Below, in pieces: positions 19,550 through 30,805 of a DNA stretch of 64,000 bases. A model generated the notes under the pieces. The model ran no database searches, was not told where the DNA came from, and saw only the letters and a program-made list of their open reading frames with translations. Both the position numbers and the translations under genes were made by a program. Each line of letters begins with the position of its first letter. Positions within the stretch are counted from its first letter, which is position 1. The DNA comes from Cryptomeria japonica (lineage: Eukaryota; Streptophyta; Pinopsida; Cupressales; Cupressaceae), in the NCBI RefSeq assembly GCF_030272615.1, contig NC_081415.1, forward strand, positions 416,730,757-416,794,756, in the 5' to 3' direction.

Positions 19550-20373
19550 ATTAAGCATTAATTTTTGTTTAAATGTTCTACATTCTAGACACAAACCACC
19601 ATAACATGATTTGTTAATGATAACATTTTAGCCTAGAACAATATTGACAAAAATAAGTGAAACGTCTCAGTCGATGAGCGATATGGGCATCAAAAAGAAA
19701 TTAAACTGGTATAAGGACGAAAAACACTGTGGCTTGCTTTCCAGTTACATTCAAATTTCTAGAGTATCGTTTTATTTTTTTATATGTTGCCAATGACATG
19801 TAATTTGTGATGCAATTTTCATCAGCCATGTTTGTGAAGCAGAAAATAAACAGAATGCACAGTAACCACAATTCCAACATTTAAGAGCTGGCTATTTGCA
19901 ATCTCACCCATGGAAACTAAGTTTCTTAAACAATGCAAAATAAATCTACATGTAAATAGTTAATTTTCAAACATTAACTCATATCCACAACCTCATGAGG
20001 CATCACCATTAACAGACATGAACAGCAACTTCAACATAGCCCCACCCATCTTCAAAATCTGGTCCAACTCAATACTCAGCGAATATATGGACTCCATCTT
20101 CATATTTAACATTTGTCAATATGACAACAACATTCAATCCACACATGGAAAACAAGTTAAAACTGTCTATTAGGATAGATTCTATCTAATTAGTTACCAA
20201 ACTCAAAAAACAATGTCTACATTTACGAAAACTACCAATCTATCCTTTAGCATTGAAGTAGATCGACTCTTTTGTAATGTCTGTAATTCATTTCTTAAAG
20301 AGTTTACTAACTTTTTATGTTGTCTACTTTTTCCTAGGTTTCATTTGCATTTTTCTAGAAGAATAAGGCTTCA
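19550..20373. other. Unrecognised A/T-rich stretch
   Basis: No gene, repeat boundary or RNA was recognised. It was searched on the minus strand for later RPN12 exons without success. Confidence 0.3.
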
Positions 20374-20640
20374 ACAAGTAAAAGAACTGGTGCCAAACCA
20401 AGAGATCCTTGCTTAAAACATGGAACACTAGGTGCAGGGAGAAGAGAGGTTATTTGTATACATTGCACTAAGACTGTGACAGTGGCATAAATCGGCTCAA
20501 AACATTAGCTTGCACAGATCCCTTGCTGAGATATTATGTCACGTACAAAAGCTAGTCCAAAGGTCAAGAGGGAGGCAGAAGCACTCCTTGCAACGTATGA
20601 GCAAAGAAAACCAGGAAAAAAAAAAGAAAATCAAAATTCC
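20374..20640 (+). pseudogene. hAT transposase N-terminal relic with BED finger
   Basis: One plus-strand frame reads KRTGAKPRDPCLKHG, then REVICIHCTKTV and, after stops, LLATYEQRKPGK. This is the N-terminal BED zinc finger region of a plant hAT transposase, with the CxxC pair in CIHC. Three in-frame stops are visible and homology ends at about 20640, before any catalytic region. It is not closely related to the hAT at 1624-6825. Confidence 0.7.
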
Positions 20641-20873
20641 CATGTTGGGTTAAAAACCTTCTAATAATATTTTTTTTTGTCAGGGGACTCGAGTCCCAAC
20701 ATTCCAACCAATGCAATTCAACATCAACCTCATTAGGGTTTGAGAATCTTCTTTAGAATTCCTAAATTCCTCAAAACATTTAGGCATCCTAACTTCTTTA
20801 CCTTTCCTTTTCAATTTAAAATCACCAACCCCTCTACACAAAATGTTTCCTCTTCTTCATGTCTTCTTTCTTT
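20641..20873. other. Unrecognised stretch between two relics
   Basis: A short A/T-rich region with no supported feature. Confidence 0.3.
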
Positions 20874-21692
20874 TCATTGAAAGAGATATTTTTTTCTGAT
20901 TCCTTCCAAAGGGTCCTCATCACTAGAGAATGGAGAGTTACCCATAGTGTTACCAACAATATCTTCTCGGGTGACCTTATTTGCCAAAGACTCTTCCATC
21001 CCCTCTAGTTCTACCTGTCCAATCATGTCTTGCAGAGTATTCTTTTTAGCCTCGTCAATTTTTGTTCTTATTTTAGGAGCACTGTCTTGAATAGGAAGTC
21101 TATTGCTATCCAAATTCTAATAGACAAACTTATTTTTATCAATTATTTCAACCTCAACTATTTCATTTCTTTTTGGCGAGTCAATACCATTAGGAATAGA
21201 CATGCTAGTTTTCATGTGAAACTTAGGGTCTTCGACTAAGTCTTGGTTTGAAGACTGGACAAAATCTTCTTTGATGTCCCTTTTTAAAACAGAAAGCAAG
21301 AGTTCAAGCCCCCCAACGTCTCCAGTTTGCAAGTCAACAGGTTACTCCAGAGATCAACCCCAGTTTGGTCAGAAAAGTTCAGATCCAGAAAGAGAGAGAG
21401 ATTAAAACTCTGGCATCCATGTGAGGGAGGGTAGATTTGTCTCTACAACTTGGAGTACTTCCCCCACAGGGTACAATAACTACAGCACAAAGGACTACAA
21501 TTGCAGTGGTACATTTTTCATTGTAACCCACCTAGGGACAGAGAACGCCATGACTTCTTCATTAAGGACATCTAGGGACCATTGAATAGACCTAAACATA
21601 GAACTACCGAAATTCCAAAACCTTTTAGCAAGGGTGCTCTCCTGCATTGAGTGAGCTTCGAAGAAAATAATAAATAAACCCTTTTGCACCAT
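20874..21692 (-). pseudogene. LINE ORF1-like relic with DUF4283-type domain
   Basis: A single minus-strand frame from 21692 to 20874 has several stops but stays protein-like. The first part has KRFWNFGSSMFRSIQWS followed by FSVPRWVTMKNVPLQL. This matches the pattern of DUF4283 in plant LINE ORF1 proteins (a W..F motif, then VP.WV.....P..LW). The zinc knuckle expected downstream is not seen. The later part (21332-20874) is hydrophilic with no motif I recognise. ORF1 proteins bind LINE RNA. Family assignment is moderate. Confidence 0.45.
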
Positions 21693-23071
21693 TCAGGCAT
21701 TAAATGCAAGTGTCAAGCACCTCAAATGGCTGAAACCCAATACCAATTCATAAAGGTGGAAAAATAAAATACAAAAGGGAGATAGAAAGGGCAGGCAAAA
21801 AAATTCAAACCAGCAAAACAAAGCAACCCAACCTAAAAGACCACCCAAGAAAACCAAAAAATGTCCACAAGGCAAACCAAAGGCACAAAGAGTATCCAAG
21901 AGGTCAAAGCAAGATCAAAGCAGGTCAGCAATGGAGGATGACTATTCATCTTCCAGCTAGACCTCAGAGCTCACTCCAACCTCCAAGCTTCCTTTGTCAT
22001 GATATTTGAGTTTGACTAATTGACATTGAATTATTATTTTAAATTTTTATCATGGTTTTGTTTATAACATGATGTTTTGTGGTATTCTAAACTTAATTCC
22101 TACTTTTCGGTTCTAAATATGTATACATTTACTATTTTTATATTTTTTTTATCGACAAATCCAACTGCAAAGAAAAAATTGGTGAATCCATGTAGCAAAC
22201 CCCATACTCAAAGCATCAACATTGACTCCTTCATTACTCCTTTTTCATTAAAATTTAAATGGATGAGATTTACCTTCAATTAATAAATTAGTATTGCTTA
22301 TCAGTCTATTCTAAATCCAATTTGATCCTCGCCTACCATCACCCTTTAGTAACCTTAGGATACAGTTACTAAGATGGTGCAACAAAGTGGAAAAATTATA
22401 TTGTCTCATTTGATGGTTGTCCTTTGGAAGGCCAGATTTCAGTGCGAAACAAATTGCACTTCACCAAGGTTTGACGGTTAAAGCAAGAGTTAAGAAGGAT
22501 TGTGTGGCAGGTGCTTACTGTATTCTTTGTAAAAAATGAATCAACTAGGCATGTCACTGGAGATGTTTATCATCCAAGACCCTTAAGTGTAATTGCAAGC
22601 CTAATCGAATTGTTTGTGTATTGGACCTTTCTAGGCATAGCCTCTATTAAGAGATGCCTGATGATCCATGATGTGGATTACACTAAACCTGTTTACTGTT
22701 GCTTTCAATTGGAAGTCAAGATGTACGACAACCTTCATGATAAAGCCACAATAGCTTCCTTTTAAGATGTACTCTTTGCTTCTTGCAGAAAATAGAATGA
22801 TGCAATCCTGTTGCTCATCTGTAAATTTCATGTTCTATGTTATAGTATAAGACGCATTTCTTCAAAATTACACTCTAACATCTTGATAGTTTCGACTTTG
22901 GCCCATAAAGATGTAAGTTCAATATTAAACATTAGTCTTGTAAAATTAACAAGAAAATTCTAGATAAATTATTCTGCATTTAATTTCAATTTCTGAAATC
23001 TTCAACAAGTTCACATATTCCTCTTCTGAAATGTAAATGCATGCCATTTGAGAAAGCATATAACAATTATC
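21693..23071. other. Unrecognised stretch left of the Gypsy element
   Basis: No gene or repeat was identified. The last bases (23067-23071, ttatc) form the Gypsy TSD. Removing the Gypsy joins this sequence to 37413 onward, that is, to the DNA leading into RPN12 exon 3. Confidence 0.35.
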
Positions 23072-24128
23072 TGTCATGTCCCCTTTTCAAAAATTAAGCT
23101 TACTGTTTCACAGTAGGCCAGTTTGTCCAAAATTAGTAAGTCAAGTCCTGCGAACAATTTGGGAAATAATGTTCTAAATGGAGAAAATTCAAATCAGATT
23201 TAATGTCAAATTATTAAATGGCATTTTAAATTAATTGGAGCCAAAAAATGGCAAGGGGGTTTGGAGAATCTCACAATTAGAAGTTATTAGTCTTCTTGAG
23301 TTCAAATGAAGAAGTTGGATAAAATGGCAATTTCTATTTAAGTGGTGGAAGTGGAGACGCATTTTTGGAAAGGCACTTACAACTTTTGAAATGCAAGATT
23401 CCCTCCTCTTTGGCATGGGGATTTTGGCGCCCAAAAGGGTTTTTTGAATATTGTATCTTTTATAGTGATTTCGACTTGTTTTGGATTGATTCTATCTTAT
23501 GATTTTAACAAAGTTTTGTTGTTCTTCTTCAGAGGCTGAAAAACCATTGAAGGAGTGATCTTCCAAGCTGATAAACCAAAGGGATAGAGGCTTGCAGGCA
23601 GTGTGTTTACAAGTCTCCAATGGCAATCACATCCAAGGGTTGCAGTTGTGCTTCAAGAGACTTTATGTGTGTTGTTTTGACAGGGGTTGTAATAAATTGT
23701 GTGTTGTAGTCTCTTAGTTCATTTTCAGATTTGTATTGCTAGTATTAACAGCATATATTGTTGTTCTTGGCTGTTGTTAGATATTTATTTCATGCATCTT
23801 TCTATTGTGGTAAAGTGTGAGGAGTTTGGAGAGTATATTGGATTTTATAGTGGATTTGTGAAGCTTTGAGCTCCATTTCTAGAGTCTATTTTGTAATGTT
23901 TCATGGCAGATTTGTAGACTGTCATAAACATATATTTGCATTCTGTTATAATACCTAAATTTCTGTAGAATCTTCTTCTTATGTTTTATGAGGGCTTTAA
24001 GTGTTTATAAGTTCAATGGTGCAATTATCGGCATACCCGATTTCACTGTTTGGTTGCAAATCATAAATCTGAGTTGGGTTATTAGAATTTTGTAAATCTG
24101 ATATAAAATTGCAGCAAGGGTTATTACA
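23072..24128 (+). repeat. 5' LTR of the Gypsy element
   Basis: It is the partner of 36354-37407 and ends one base before the primer-binding site. It contains no coding sequence. Confidence 0.93.
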
Positions 24129-24129
24129 G

Positions 24130-24143
24130 TGGTATCAGAGCCA
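24130..24143 (+). other. Primer-binding site of the Gypsy element
   Basis: The sequence tggtatcagagcca is an exact match to the complement of the plant initiator Met tRNA 3' end, one base after the LTR. Confidence 0.92.
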
Positions 24144-24287
24144 TGATCTTGCCTACCTGAGGGTTTAACAATATTTATGTAGTTAAATGAAAAGGAAAAG
24201 AAATATTTACAGAGGGAGAAAAATAATAGGCTAACTGAAAACCCTCTCTCAGGAGAAAGTGAAGGGTATAACCAACAGAAGGAGGAG

Positions 24288-25210
24288 ATGGCTGATGCTG
24301 AGGAGATGCACAAAAAATTCCTTGAAGAGTTACAAAAGAGCCAAAAACAAACCGCTTATAGTCTTGCTGAAACAAGAGAAGTGATGAGGTTACTGGCAGA
24401 AAAACTTCAAAATCCAATATCTACTAAGGAAAGAGGGAGTTCTTCAAAAGTGCAGCAGAATACCTCTCCTCTTAAAAATGCAAAACCAATATTCATACCT
24501 GAATGAAACTCAGCTAAAACCAACCCACCACCCAATCCAATGGAAGAGTTAGCAAGAGAGTTGGCTGCAATCAGACTATCTTATGACAATCAAGATGAAG
24601 GATTTAAGAATCCAATGCCCTACAATGACTATGTTACTCAAATGCAAGGAATGATGAATCTGAGGGGATATAGACTTCACCAAGATCAGCATGGAGGAGA
24701 ACTTAAGAGCAAAATAGATAAACTTTCAGCTCCAATTTTTGATGGTTCGGACAAGACTTCAGCCACGGCTTGGTTACAGAAGTTGCAAACTTATTTCACA
24801 CTTTATCCCATGAAGGAGCTGAATGCTATTCAATATGCAACCTTACACTTGGAAGGTTATGACTGGCACTACCATGGTATGTCTACTCAAGGGCACAATT
24901 AGGTAACTACTTTTGATGATTTCAGTCAAAGATTGTCGGATAGGTTTGAGATTAAGGATGAAGAGTATTTCAAAGATTTGGCTGAGTTGAAAAAAACGGG
25001 TTCCATTAACGAGTATGTAGAAAATTTTCAAAAGATTGCAGTGATGGTACCAAATATGTCAGAAAAGAGGATTGTGTACCTCTTCCTAGAAGATCTTGAA
25101 GAGCCTGTTAAAGGTCTTGTTAAGACTTTTTCACCGTCTACTCTCCAAGAAGCAATAAAAAGAAGCTTGCAACTTGAGGTATACATGCCCAAGAAAACAA
25201 TGGTGCAGCA
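24288..25210 (+). pseudogene. Gypsy Gag, split from its C-terminus by a Copia insertion
   Basis: One frame from ATG 24288 holds an N-terminal coiled-coil-like stretch, then the retrotransposon gag domain (SAPIFDGSDKTSATAWLQKL, later FSQRLSDRFEIKD and SINEYVENFQK). It reaches the Copia insertion at 25210. In-frame stops occur at 24504-24506 and 24900-24902. The frame resumes exactly after one TSD at 32698, with the knuckle CFTCKEPWVQGHRC. Gag would assemble the particle and package RNA. Confidence 0.88.
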
Positions 25211-25895
25211 TGTTAAATTTATGATCAGATTTATAACAATGCAGATATGAGACAATTCACACAAGTTTACACAGCATATACCCTGAGAAAACCTTCCAAC
25301 TTGAAGGTGAAAAACCCAGCAACAAATGTCTTTTATTATATTCAACAAAATAGCAAGTTGTATTTACAAAATTGCTTCACTCCTTGAAGTTGGATGATTG
25401 GAAACAATCCACCATAGATGATGTATGATTTGCAATGTGAATCGAACTTCCTTAGATAATCCACGAACTGCTGTAGATGATCTTCGATCTGCAGATAGGT
25501 GCTAACTCCTGTGAGAATTCTACGATCTGTTGAGTGTGTATTCGAATTGTTGTGTGTGTATCGAACTGTTGTGTGTGAATCACGATAAATGCCTTTTTGA
25601 TAGAGAACCGATCTATATGTACCCACACGTGGGTGTCTTCAAGCAACACGACTTCTAATCAAAGGTCAGCTCTACTCCAATCGACGTGACTTCCTCCAAG
25701 GGTGGCGGGTCATCAAATTAATTATATTTTACTAACAAAACCGCTTCATTAATTGTCAATATAAAGTATGAAAGTCGGCAAGTAATATTTATTTAAATCG
25801 ATGCACATATGAATGAATGTCTAAGGCCCGAAAGAGATTTAGATTTTCTTTGTCTGTTCAAAGAAGGATACTGACCGACTCTATAAACATCAACA
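25211..25895 (-). repeat. 3' LTR of the nested Copia
   Basis: Similar to 31985-32692. On the minus strand it begins tgttgatgtttatag beside the purine tract complementary to ctccctcttagct. It contains ttgtgtgtgtatcga-type short repeats (about 25540-25580). Confidence 0.93.
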
Positions 25896-26376
25896 CTCCC
25901 TCTTAGCTAGGGAGGAATCCTTCTCAATATCTGAGTTGCATAGTCACATCCACCATGGCCACTCCCAGAGGGTGAGTACACACAAATGCTAAGTCATGAA
26001 GTCTCTCACATGACATTCCCCATACTTACTTGTAGAGGGTGAAACAAGGGCTGGAACCTCAAACTTCTCTCACAGAGAAGAATGCAAAACAAGGGCTGGA
26101 ACCTCAAACTTCTCTCACAGAGAAGAATGCAAAACAAGGGCTGGAACCTCAAACTTCTCACCCAGAGAAGAATGCATAACAAAGGTTGATACCTCAAATT
26201 TCTCTCACAGAGAAGAATGCACAACAAGGGTTGATACCTCAAACTTCTCTCACAAAGAAGAATGTTCAACAAGGGTTGATACCTCAAACTTCTCTCACAG
26301 AGAAGAATGCATGACAAGGGCTTGCACCTCAAACTTCTCTCACAGAGAAGAATGCATTATAATACATATCAAGTAA
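25896..26376 (-). repeat. 45-bp minisatellite in the 3' untranslated part of the nested Copia
   Basis: From about 26044 to 26355 a 45-bp unit (acaagggctggaacctcaaa, then cttctctcacagagaagaat) repeats about seven times with small changes. Because the unit is a multiple of three, it leaves a long open frame on the minus strand (26006-26332) with a 15-residue repeat. There is no sign that it is translated. The rest is purine tract and A/T-rich spacer. Confidence 0.85.
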
Positions 26377-27612
26377 TCACTGATGCTGAGACTCCCTCTC
26401 AGCAAGAGCTTCATTTTCCACAATTCCAAGCTTGTCTCGAAAATGCGCAAATTTCACTTTCACAAGAGGCTTGGTGAAAATGTTAGCCGTCTGTTCCTCA
26501 GTACAAATATATCTCAACTGAACAGCATTCCTTTGTACCATAGCTCTAATATAGTGGTGTTGAATCTCTACATGCTTTGTTCTGTCAAGAAATACTGGAT
26601 TGACTGAAAGCTTTACACAGCTTTGGTTATCACAATGTATGATGGTAGGCTCCAATGATTGACCAAACAATCCTGGAAGGAGCTTATGAAGCCACACTGC
26701 TTCGCGAGTTGCTACACATGATGCAATGTATTCTGCCTCTACAGTGCTCGGAGCTACTGAAGACTGCTTCCTGCTACACCAGGAAATCATAGCAAATCCC
26801 AAGCTGAAGCAACAACCAGAAGTGCTCTTCCGATCAGTAACACTCCCTGCCCAATCAGAATTAGAATATCCTTCAAGAATCAAGTCCATACTGGAAGAGT
26901 ATTTCAAGCCATATCCAACTGTGCCATGCAAGTATCTCAAGATATGCTTGACTGCAACTAGATGTATTTGTCTAGGTTCACTCATGAACTGGCTAAGTGC
27001 ACTCACTGCATAACAAATATCTGGTCTAGTGTTAACTAGATACATCAGGGACCCAATCAATTGCCTATACATAGTAGGGTCCACAAGATCTGAACTAGCT
27101 GCAGCTTCCCTTAATTTCTTCAAGTTAGTTTCCATTGGTGTGGACATAGATTTACAATCTGTCATTCCAAACCTCTTCAAGATATCAATGGTGTATTTTC
27201 CTTGACTTAGGATAATCCCATTGGGCCTCTGCCAAACTTCCAACCCTAGAAAGAAGTGCATGAGTCCTAAGTCCTTCATCTCGAATTCGGAAGTCAACTC
27301 CTTACATCTATCAATGAGATGATCTTCTCCGGTAACAAATAGGTCATCAACATAAGGTATCAAGATCAACATATCACCATTGAATACCTTGAAGTAAAGG
27401 TTTGCATCAGCATCATTCTTACAGAATCCCAAACCCACTAAGTATCTGTCAATTCTTTCATACCAAGCCCGAGGAGCCTGTTTAAGACCATATAGGGCTT
27501 TCTTCAAGTTACACACATGAGACTCTTTCCCATGAATCACGAACCCCTCAGGTTGCTTGATGTAGACTTCTTCTTCAATCACACCATTGAGAAAGGCAGT
27601 CTTCACATCCAT
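26377..27612 (-). pseudogene. Copia reverse transcriptase C-terminal part and RNase H, open for 411 codons
   Basis: The open minus-strand frame starts at MDVKTAFLNG, has the active site YVDDLF near 27345, the RNase H signatures NSDWAGS, VEAEYIA and HCDNQS, and ends at 26377. A TAG at 27613-27615 separates it from the upstream fingers of reverse transcriptase (27616-27776). It is the best preserved polymerase segment in the window, but it is truncated at its N-terminus by that stop. Confidence 0.9.
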
Positions 27613-28955
27613 CTAATGCAACTTCCATCCCTTAGCTGCTGCAATGGCAATAATGGTTCTAATGGAAGTATAGCGAGCAACAGAAGCAAATGTTTCTTCG
27701 TAATCTATTCCCTCTTGTTGAGAGAAGTCACAAGCCACTAAACTAGCCTTGTACTTTTCAATGCAGCCATCAACAATACAACAGACTTCCCTTTTGGTCT
27801 AAGCACAATATCCCACACATTGTTCTTGAGAATAGATTGATACTCCTTATCCATTGCATCTTTCCAAACTTGTTGTTTTGCGGCTTCTTCTACACTAGAA
27901 GGTTCAGACTCAATAAGATTACACATTAATGCAACATAACTAGAAAATCTTTGTGGTCTTTTGCTTTCTCTGAATATGCCTCTAGGAGCGGCAAACTGTT
28001 TTGCTTCCTCCATAGAGTTTTTCGCCCAAAGTGGTCTCTTTCGAGACACAACAATATCTCTAGGCCCATCAGTGGGATCCAAAGGTTCAATTGGATCATT
28101 ACTCATATCAAGTTTTGTAGTCTCCCTCTGAATCTCAGGAGCATTATCAACATCCATGTCTTGAGGAGTCTCATCATCTATCTCTATGCATGAGCCCTTT
28201 GATATCCTGAATGCAACATCTTCCTCAAATGTGACATCCCTGCTAACTTCTATTTGCTTTTGACCAGGAATATAAATACGATAGGCTTTGGAGGTTTCAT
28301 TGTAGCCCACAAATATTCCTCTCTTGCCAGAAGGTTTCAACTTGGTTCTCTTGTCCTTGGGAATATGAACATACACAGGTTAACCAAATATTCTCGGGTG
28401 GCTGACATCAAGCTTGATACCTGAGAAGGCTTCTTCAGGAGTCATATTTTGTAATATCCGATGAAGACATCTATTTTGAACATACATTGTTGTTCTAGAG
28501 GCTTCTGTCCATAGAAAAATCTAAAGGTCTTGATCATGAATCATAGATTTTTGCAGCTTCAACAATAGATTTGTTCTTCCTTTCAGCAACCCCATTTTGT
28601 TGAGGGTTGTAAGGAACACAGAACTCCCTCTTGATTCCTGCCTCAATACAGAAATCACGAAAGCTACCCGAGGTGTATTCACCTCCATTATCAGACATTA
28701 AGATTTTAATTTTCTTTCCAGATAAATTTTCTACAAGAGCTTTAAACTCTTTAAACCTACCTAGGACTTCATCAGACTCTTTAGATCTTAAGACATAAAT
28801 CCAAGTCTTCCTAGAGTAGTCATCTATAAAAGTTACATGATACAAACATCCACTTAGGGATGGAATTGACATTGGACCACATAAAGCTGAATGTACAAGA
28901 TCTAGTATTTCTTTAGACCTACTTTCACTGCTATGAAAAGGACTTTTAATATTTT
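27613..28955 (-). pseudogene. Copia integrase core, linker and start of reverse transcriptase
   Basis: Minus-strand frames give integrase core motifs (HSALCGPM, MSDNGGEYTSG, PYNPQQNGVAERKN, about 28560-28900). The linker has VGYNETSKAYRIYIPG and VSRDVTFEED, and the reverse transcriptase start is VWDIVLRPKGKS. A frame change occurs near 28400-28540 and another near 27777. The N-terminus ends at KNIKSPFHSS, directly next to the inserted LTR at 28956. Confidence 0.87.
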
Positions 28956-29668
28956 TGTAAATGCATTTCAATTTTCAATTCAAGGTGCAAGTTATATTCA
29001 AGGTTATTTTTCCTTTCAAGTATATGTTATTTCTCAATATAATAGATCTGATTTCTTTTCTTTGTCGCAGGTGGAGAGAGAGCATTTATGTTTTCTATGT
29101 TCTCTCCACAACATATTATTGGTGTATATATATCATGGAGGGGACCGATCAAGTGGTACCTTGATCGATCATGTCCCTTGGACATGACCAACCAAGATAC
29201 CCCTTGGTCGTGTCCCTCCATAACCGATTGCTTAATCGGTGTCATCACATATACAAAAGAACCGAAGTCATTTCGGTTATTAATATAACTAATCCGATGA
29301 TAATCAGTGGCAATGTTAATCGGTGACAATATTAATCGGATTAAACCCGATAACATAAGTTAGTCGGTGAAATGCATCAAGCCTGATCTTAATAAATTCG
29401 ATGGATATTAAAGTGATAACCCAATAATGAATCGGGAGGGTTAGAATAAGACCCGATCATTATCGGTTTATCAGTCTAATAGTTTGCACTCAACCAGTTT
29501 GCATGAGTAACATTATTGACTGTAACAGAATAAGGAGAGCAATTTATAGATAAAGGAATAATCATTTGAGATCTGAATTTATCTATCGATGAGATAGATG
29601 ATTGAATGGGAGACTTCATTTATCTCCCATTCAATCATTTATCTTACCGAAGCTATTAAGTATCAACA
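28956..29668 (-). repeat. LTR of the deleted Copia relative
   Basis: A 713-bp LTR with the same start, a hairpin near 29160-29196 (cttgatcgatcatgtc arm) and aatcggt/ccgat words like those of the LTR at 8299-9030. It is clearly diverged from it. Confidence 0.88.
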
Positions 29669-29734
29669 CTCCCTCTTAGCTTGGGAAGATGAATAACAGA
29701 CAAAGTGTCTAGCATCACATTTCTCTTGATGACT

Positions 29735-30220
29735 AGTATTCCTTATATAGTTTATAATCTCATTCTCCAAGGATTCATATCATCTGAACACATGACATGA
29801 AGTATCATCAGAACATATGACACAAGTAACCATATCACCTAAACACGTGACATGGAGTATCACCTAAACACGTGATACAAGAAATTTATCACCTTGTGAT
29901 GATATGATATCACCTAAGCACGTGATATCAGTATTGCAAAACAAGCAATACTAATGATTAACACATGAGAACAATTTAAATTCTCAACTGATCCAGTATT
30001 CCTTATATAGTTTATAATCTCATTCTCCAAGGATTCATATCATCTGAACACATGACATGAAGTATCATCAGAACATATGATACAAGTAACCATATCACCT
30101 AAACACGTGATACAAGAAATTTATCACCTTGTGATGATATGCTTAGGTGATATCAGTATTGCAAAACAAGCAATACTAGTGATTAACACATGAGAACAAT
30201 TTAAATTCTCAACTGATCCA
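29735..30220. repeat. Tandem duplication of about 260 bp with CACGTG-type words
   Basis: Copy 1 (29735-29994) and copy 2 (29995-30220) both start agtattccttatatag and end ctcaactgatcca. Copy 2 lacks about 35 bp. Each contains tatcacctaa and cacgtgata words in series, homologous to 9130-9250 of the other Copia. Confidence 0.85.
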
Positions 30221-30230
30221 CATTGTGGTA

Positions 30231-30454
30231 TGATAATCGGTGGCAATGTTAATTGGTGACAATATTAATCGGTGGCACTATTAATTGGATTAAACACGAT
30301 AACATAAGTTAGTCGGTGAAATGCATTAAGCCCGATCATAATAAATTCAGTGGATATTAAAGTGATAACCCGATAATGAATCGGGAGGGTTAGAATAAGA
30401 CCCGATCATTATCGGTTTATCAGTCTAATAGTTTGCACTCAACCAGTTTGCATG
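30231..30454 (-). repeat. Middle fragment of the second LTR of the deleted element
   Basis: It aligns with about 29298-29505, with an extra aatcggtggcactatt copy. It begins at tgataatcgg and ends at gtttgcatg, both internal to the LTR. Two deletion junctions are therefore implied. Confidence 0.8.
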
Positions 30455-30805
30455 GCACACCCATAGCACAACCTTTACAAATACAACCATTTACATGAAT
30501 AAGTTTAGGAATACCTTTTACCATCTTCTCCAATGACGAAAGAGCCCTGAAGTGAAGATGTCCAAGTCTTTTGTGCCAGAGTTCGCTGGAACTGGAAGAA
30601 TCATGAATAAGAGCTTGAACTGGGAGAGTGGAGAGTTTGTATAAACTCTCATGTCGATTTCCGATGACACAAGCAGTCTTGATGCTGGAGTTCTTAGGCC
30701 AAGCAAGAACTCTTCCTTCAGAAAATGCAATTTAATAGCCATTATCCTCTAGGGCTGAAATAGACACAAGGTTCCTCTTGATCCCTGGTATGAAAAATAC
30801 GTCAC
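30455..30805 (-). pseudogene. Copia GAG-pre-integrase domain, HHCC zinc site
   Basis: The minus-strand frame reads VLAWPKNSSI, LWHKRLGHLHFRALSSL and CICKGCAMG, the His and Cys ligands of the integrase N-terminal zinc site. It is cut from the integrase core by the insertion at 28956-30454. A frame change separates it from the protease upstream. Confidence 0.85.

Larger units (their letters stand above)
28956..30454 (-). mobile_element. Internally deleted Copia relative nested in integrase
   Basis: A complete LTR (28956-29668, tgtaaatgc start, tatcaaca end) resembles the LTRs at 8299 and 13583. It is followed by the usual purine tract, 3' untranslated repeats (29669-30230) and only the middle of the second LTR (30231-30454, matching about 29298-29505). 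All coding sequence, the primer site and the right end are lost. The left junction lies within the Copia integrase frame. On the right, host sequence resumes at CKGCAMG. A TSD cannot be seen because the right end is deleted. Confidence 0.85.

Noticed and set aside
26006-26332. Open frame with a 15-residue repeat on the minus strand
   Set aside because: The 45-bp minisatellite unit is divisible by three, which keeps any frame open. It lies in the 3' untranslated part of a Copia.
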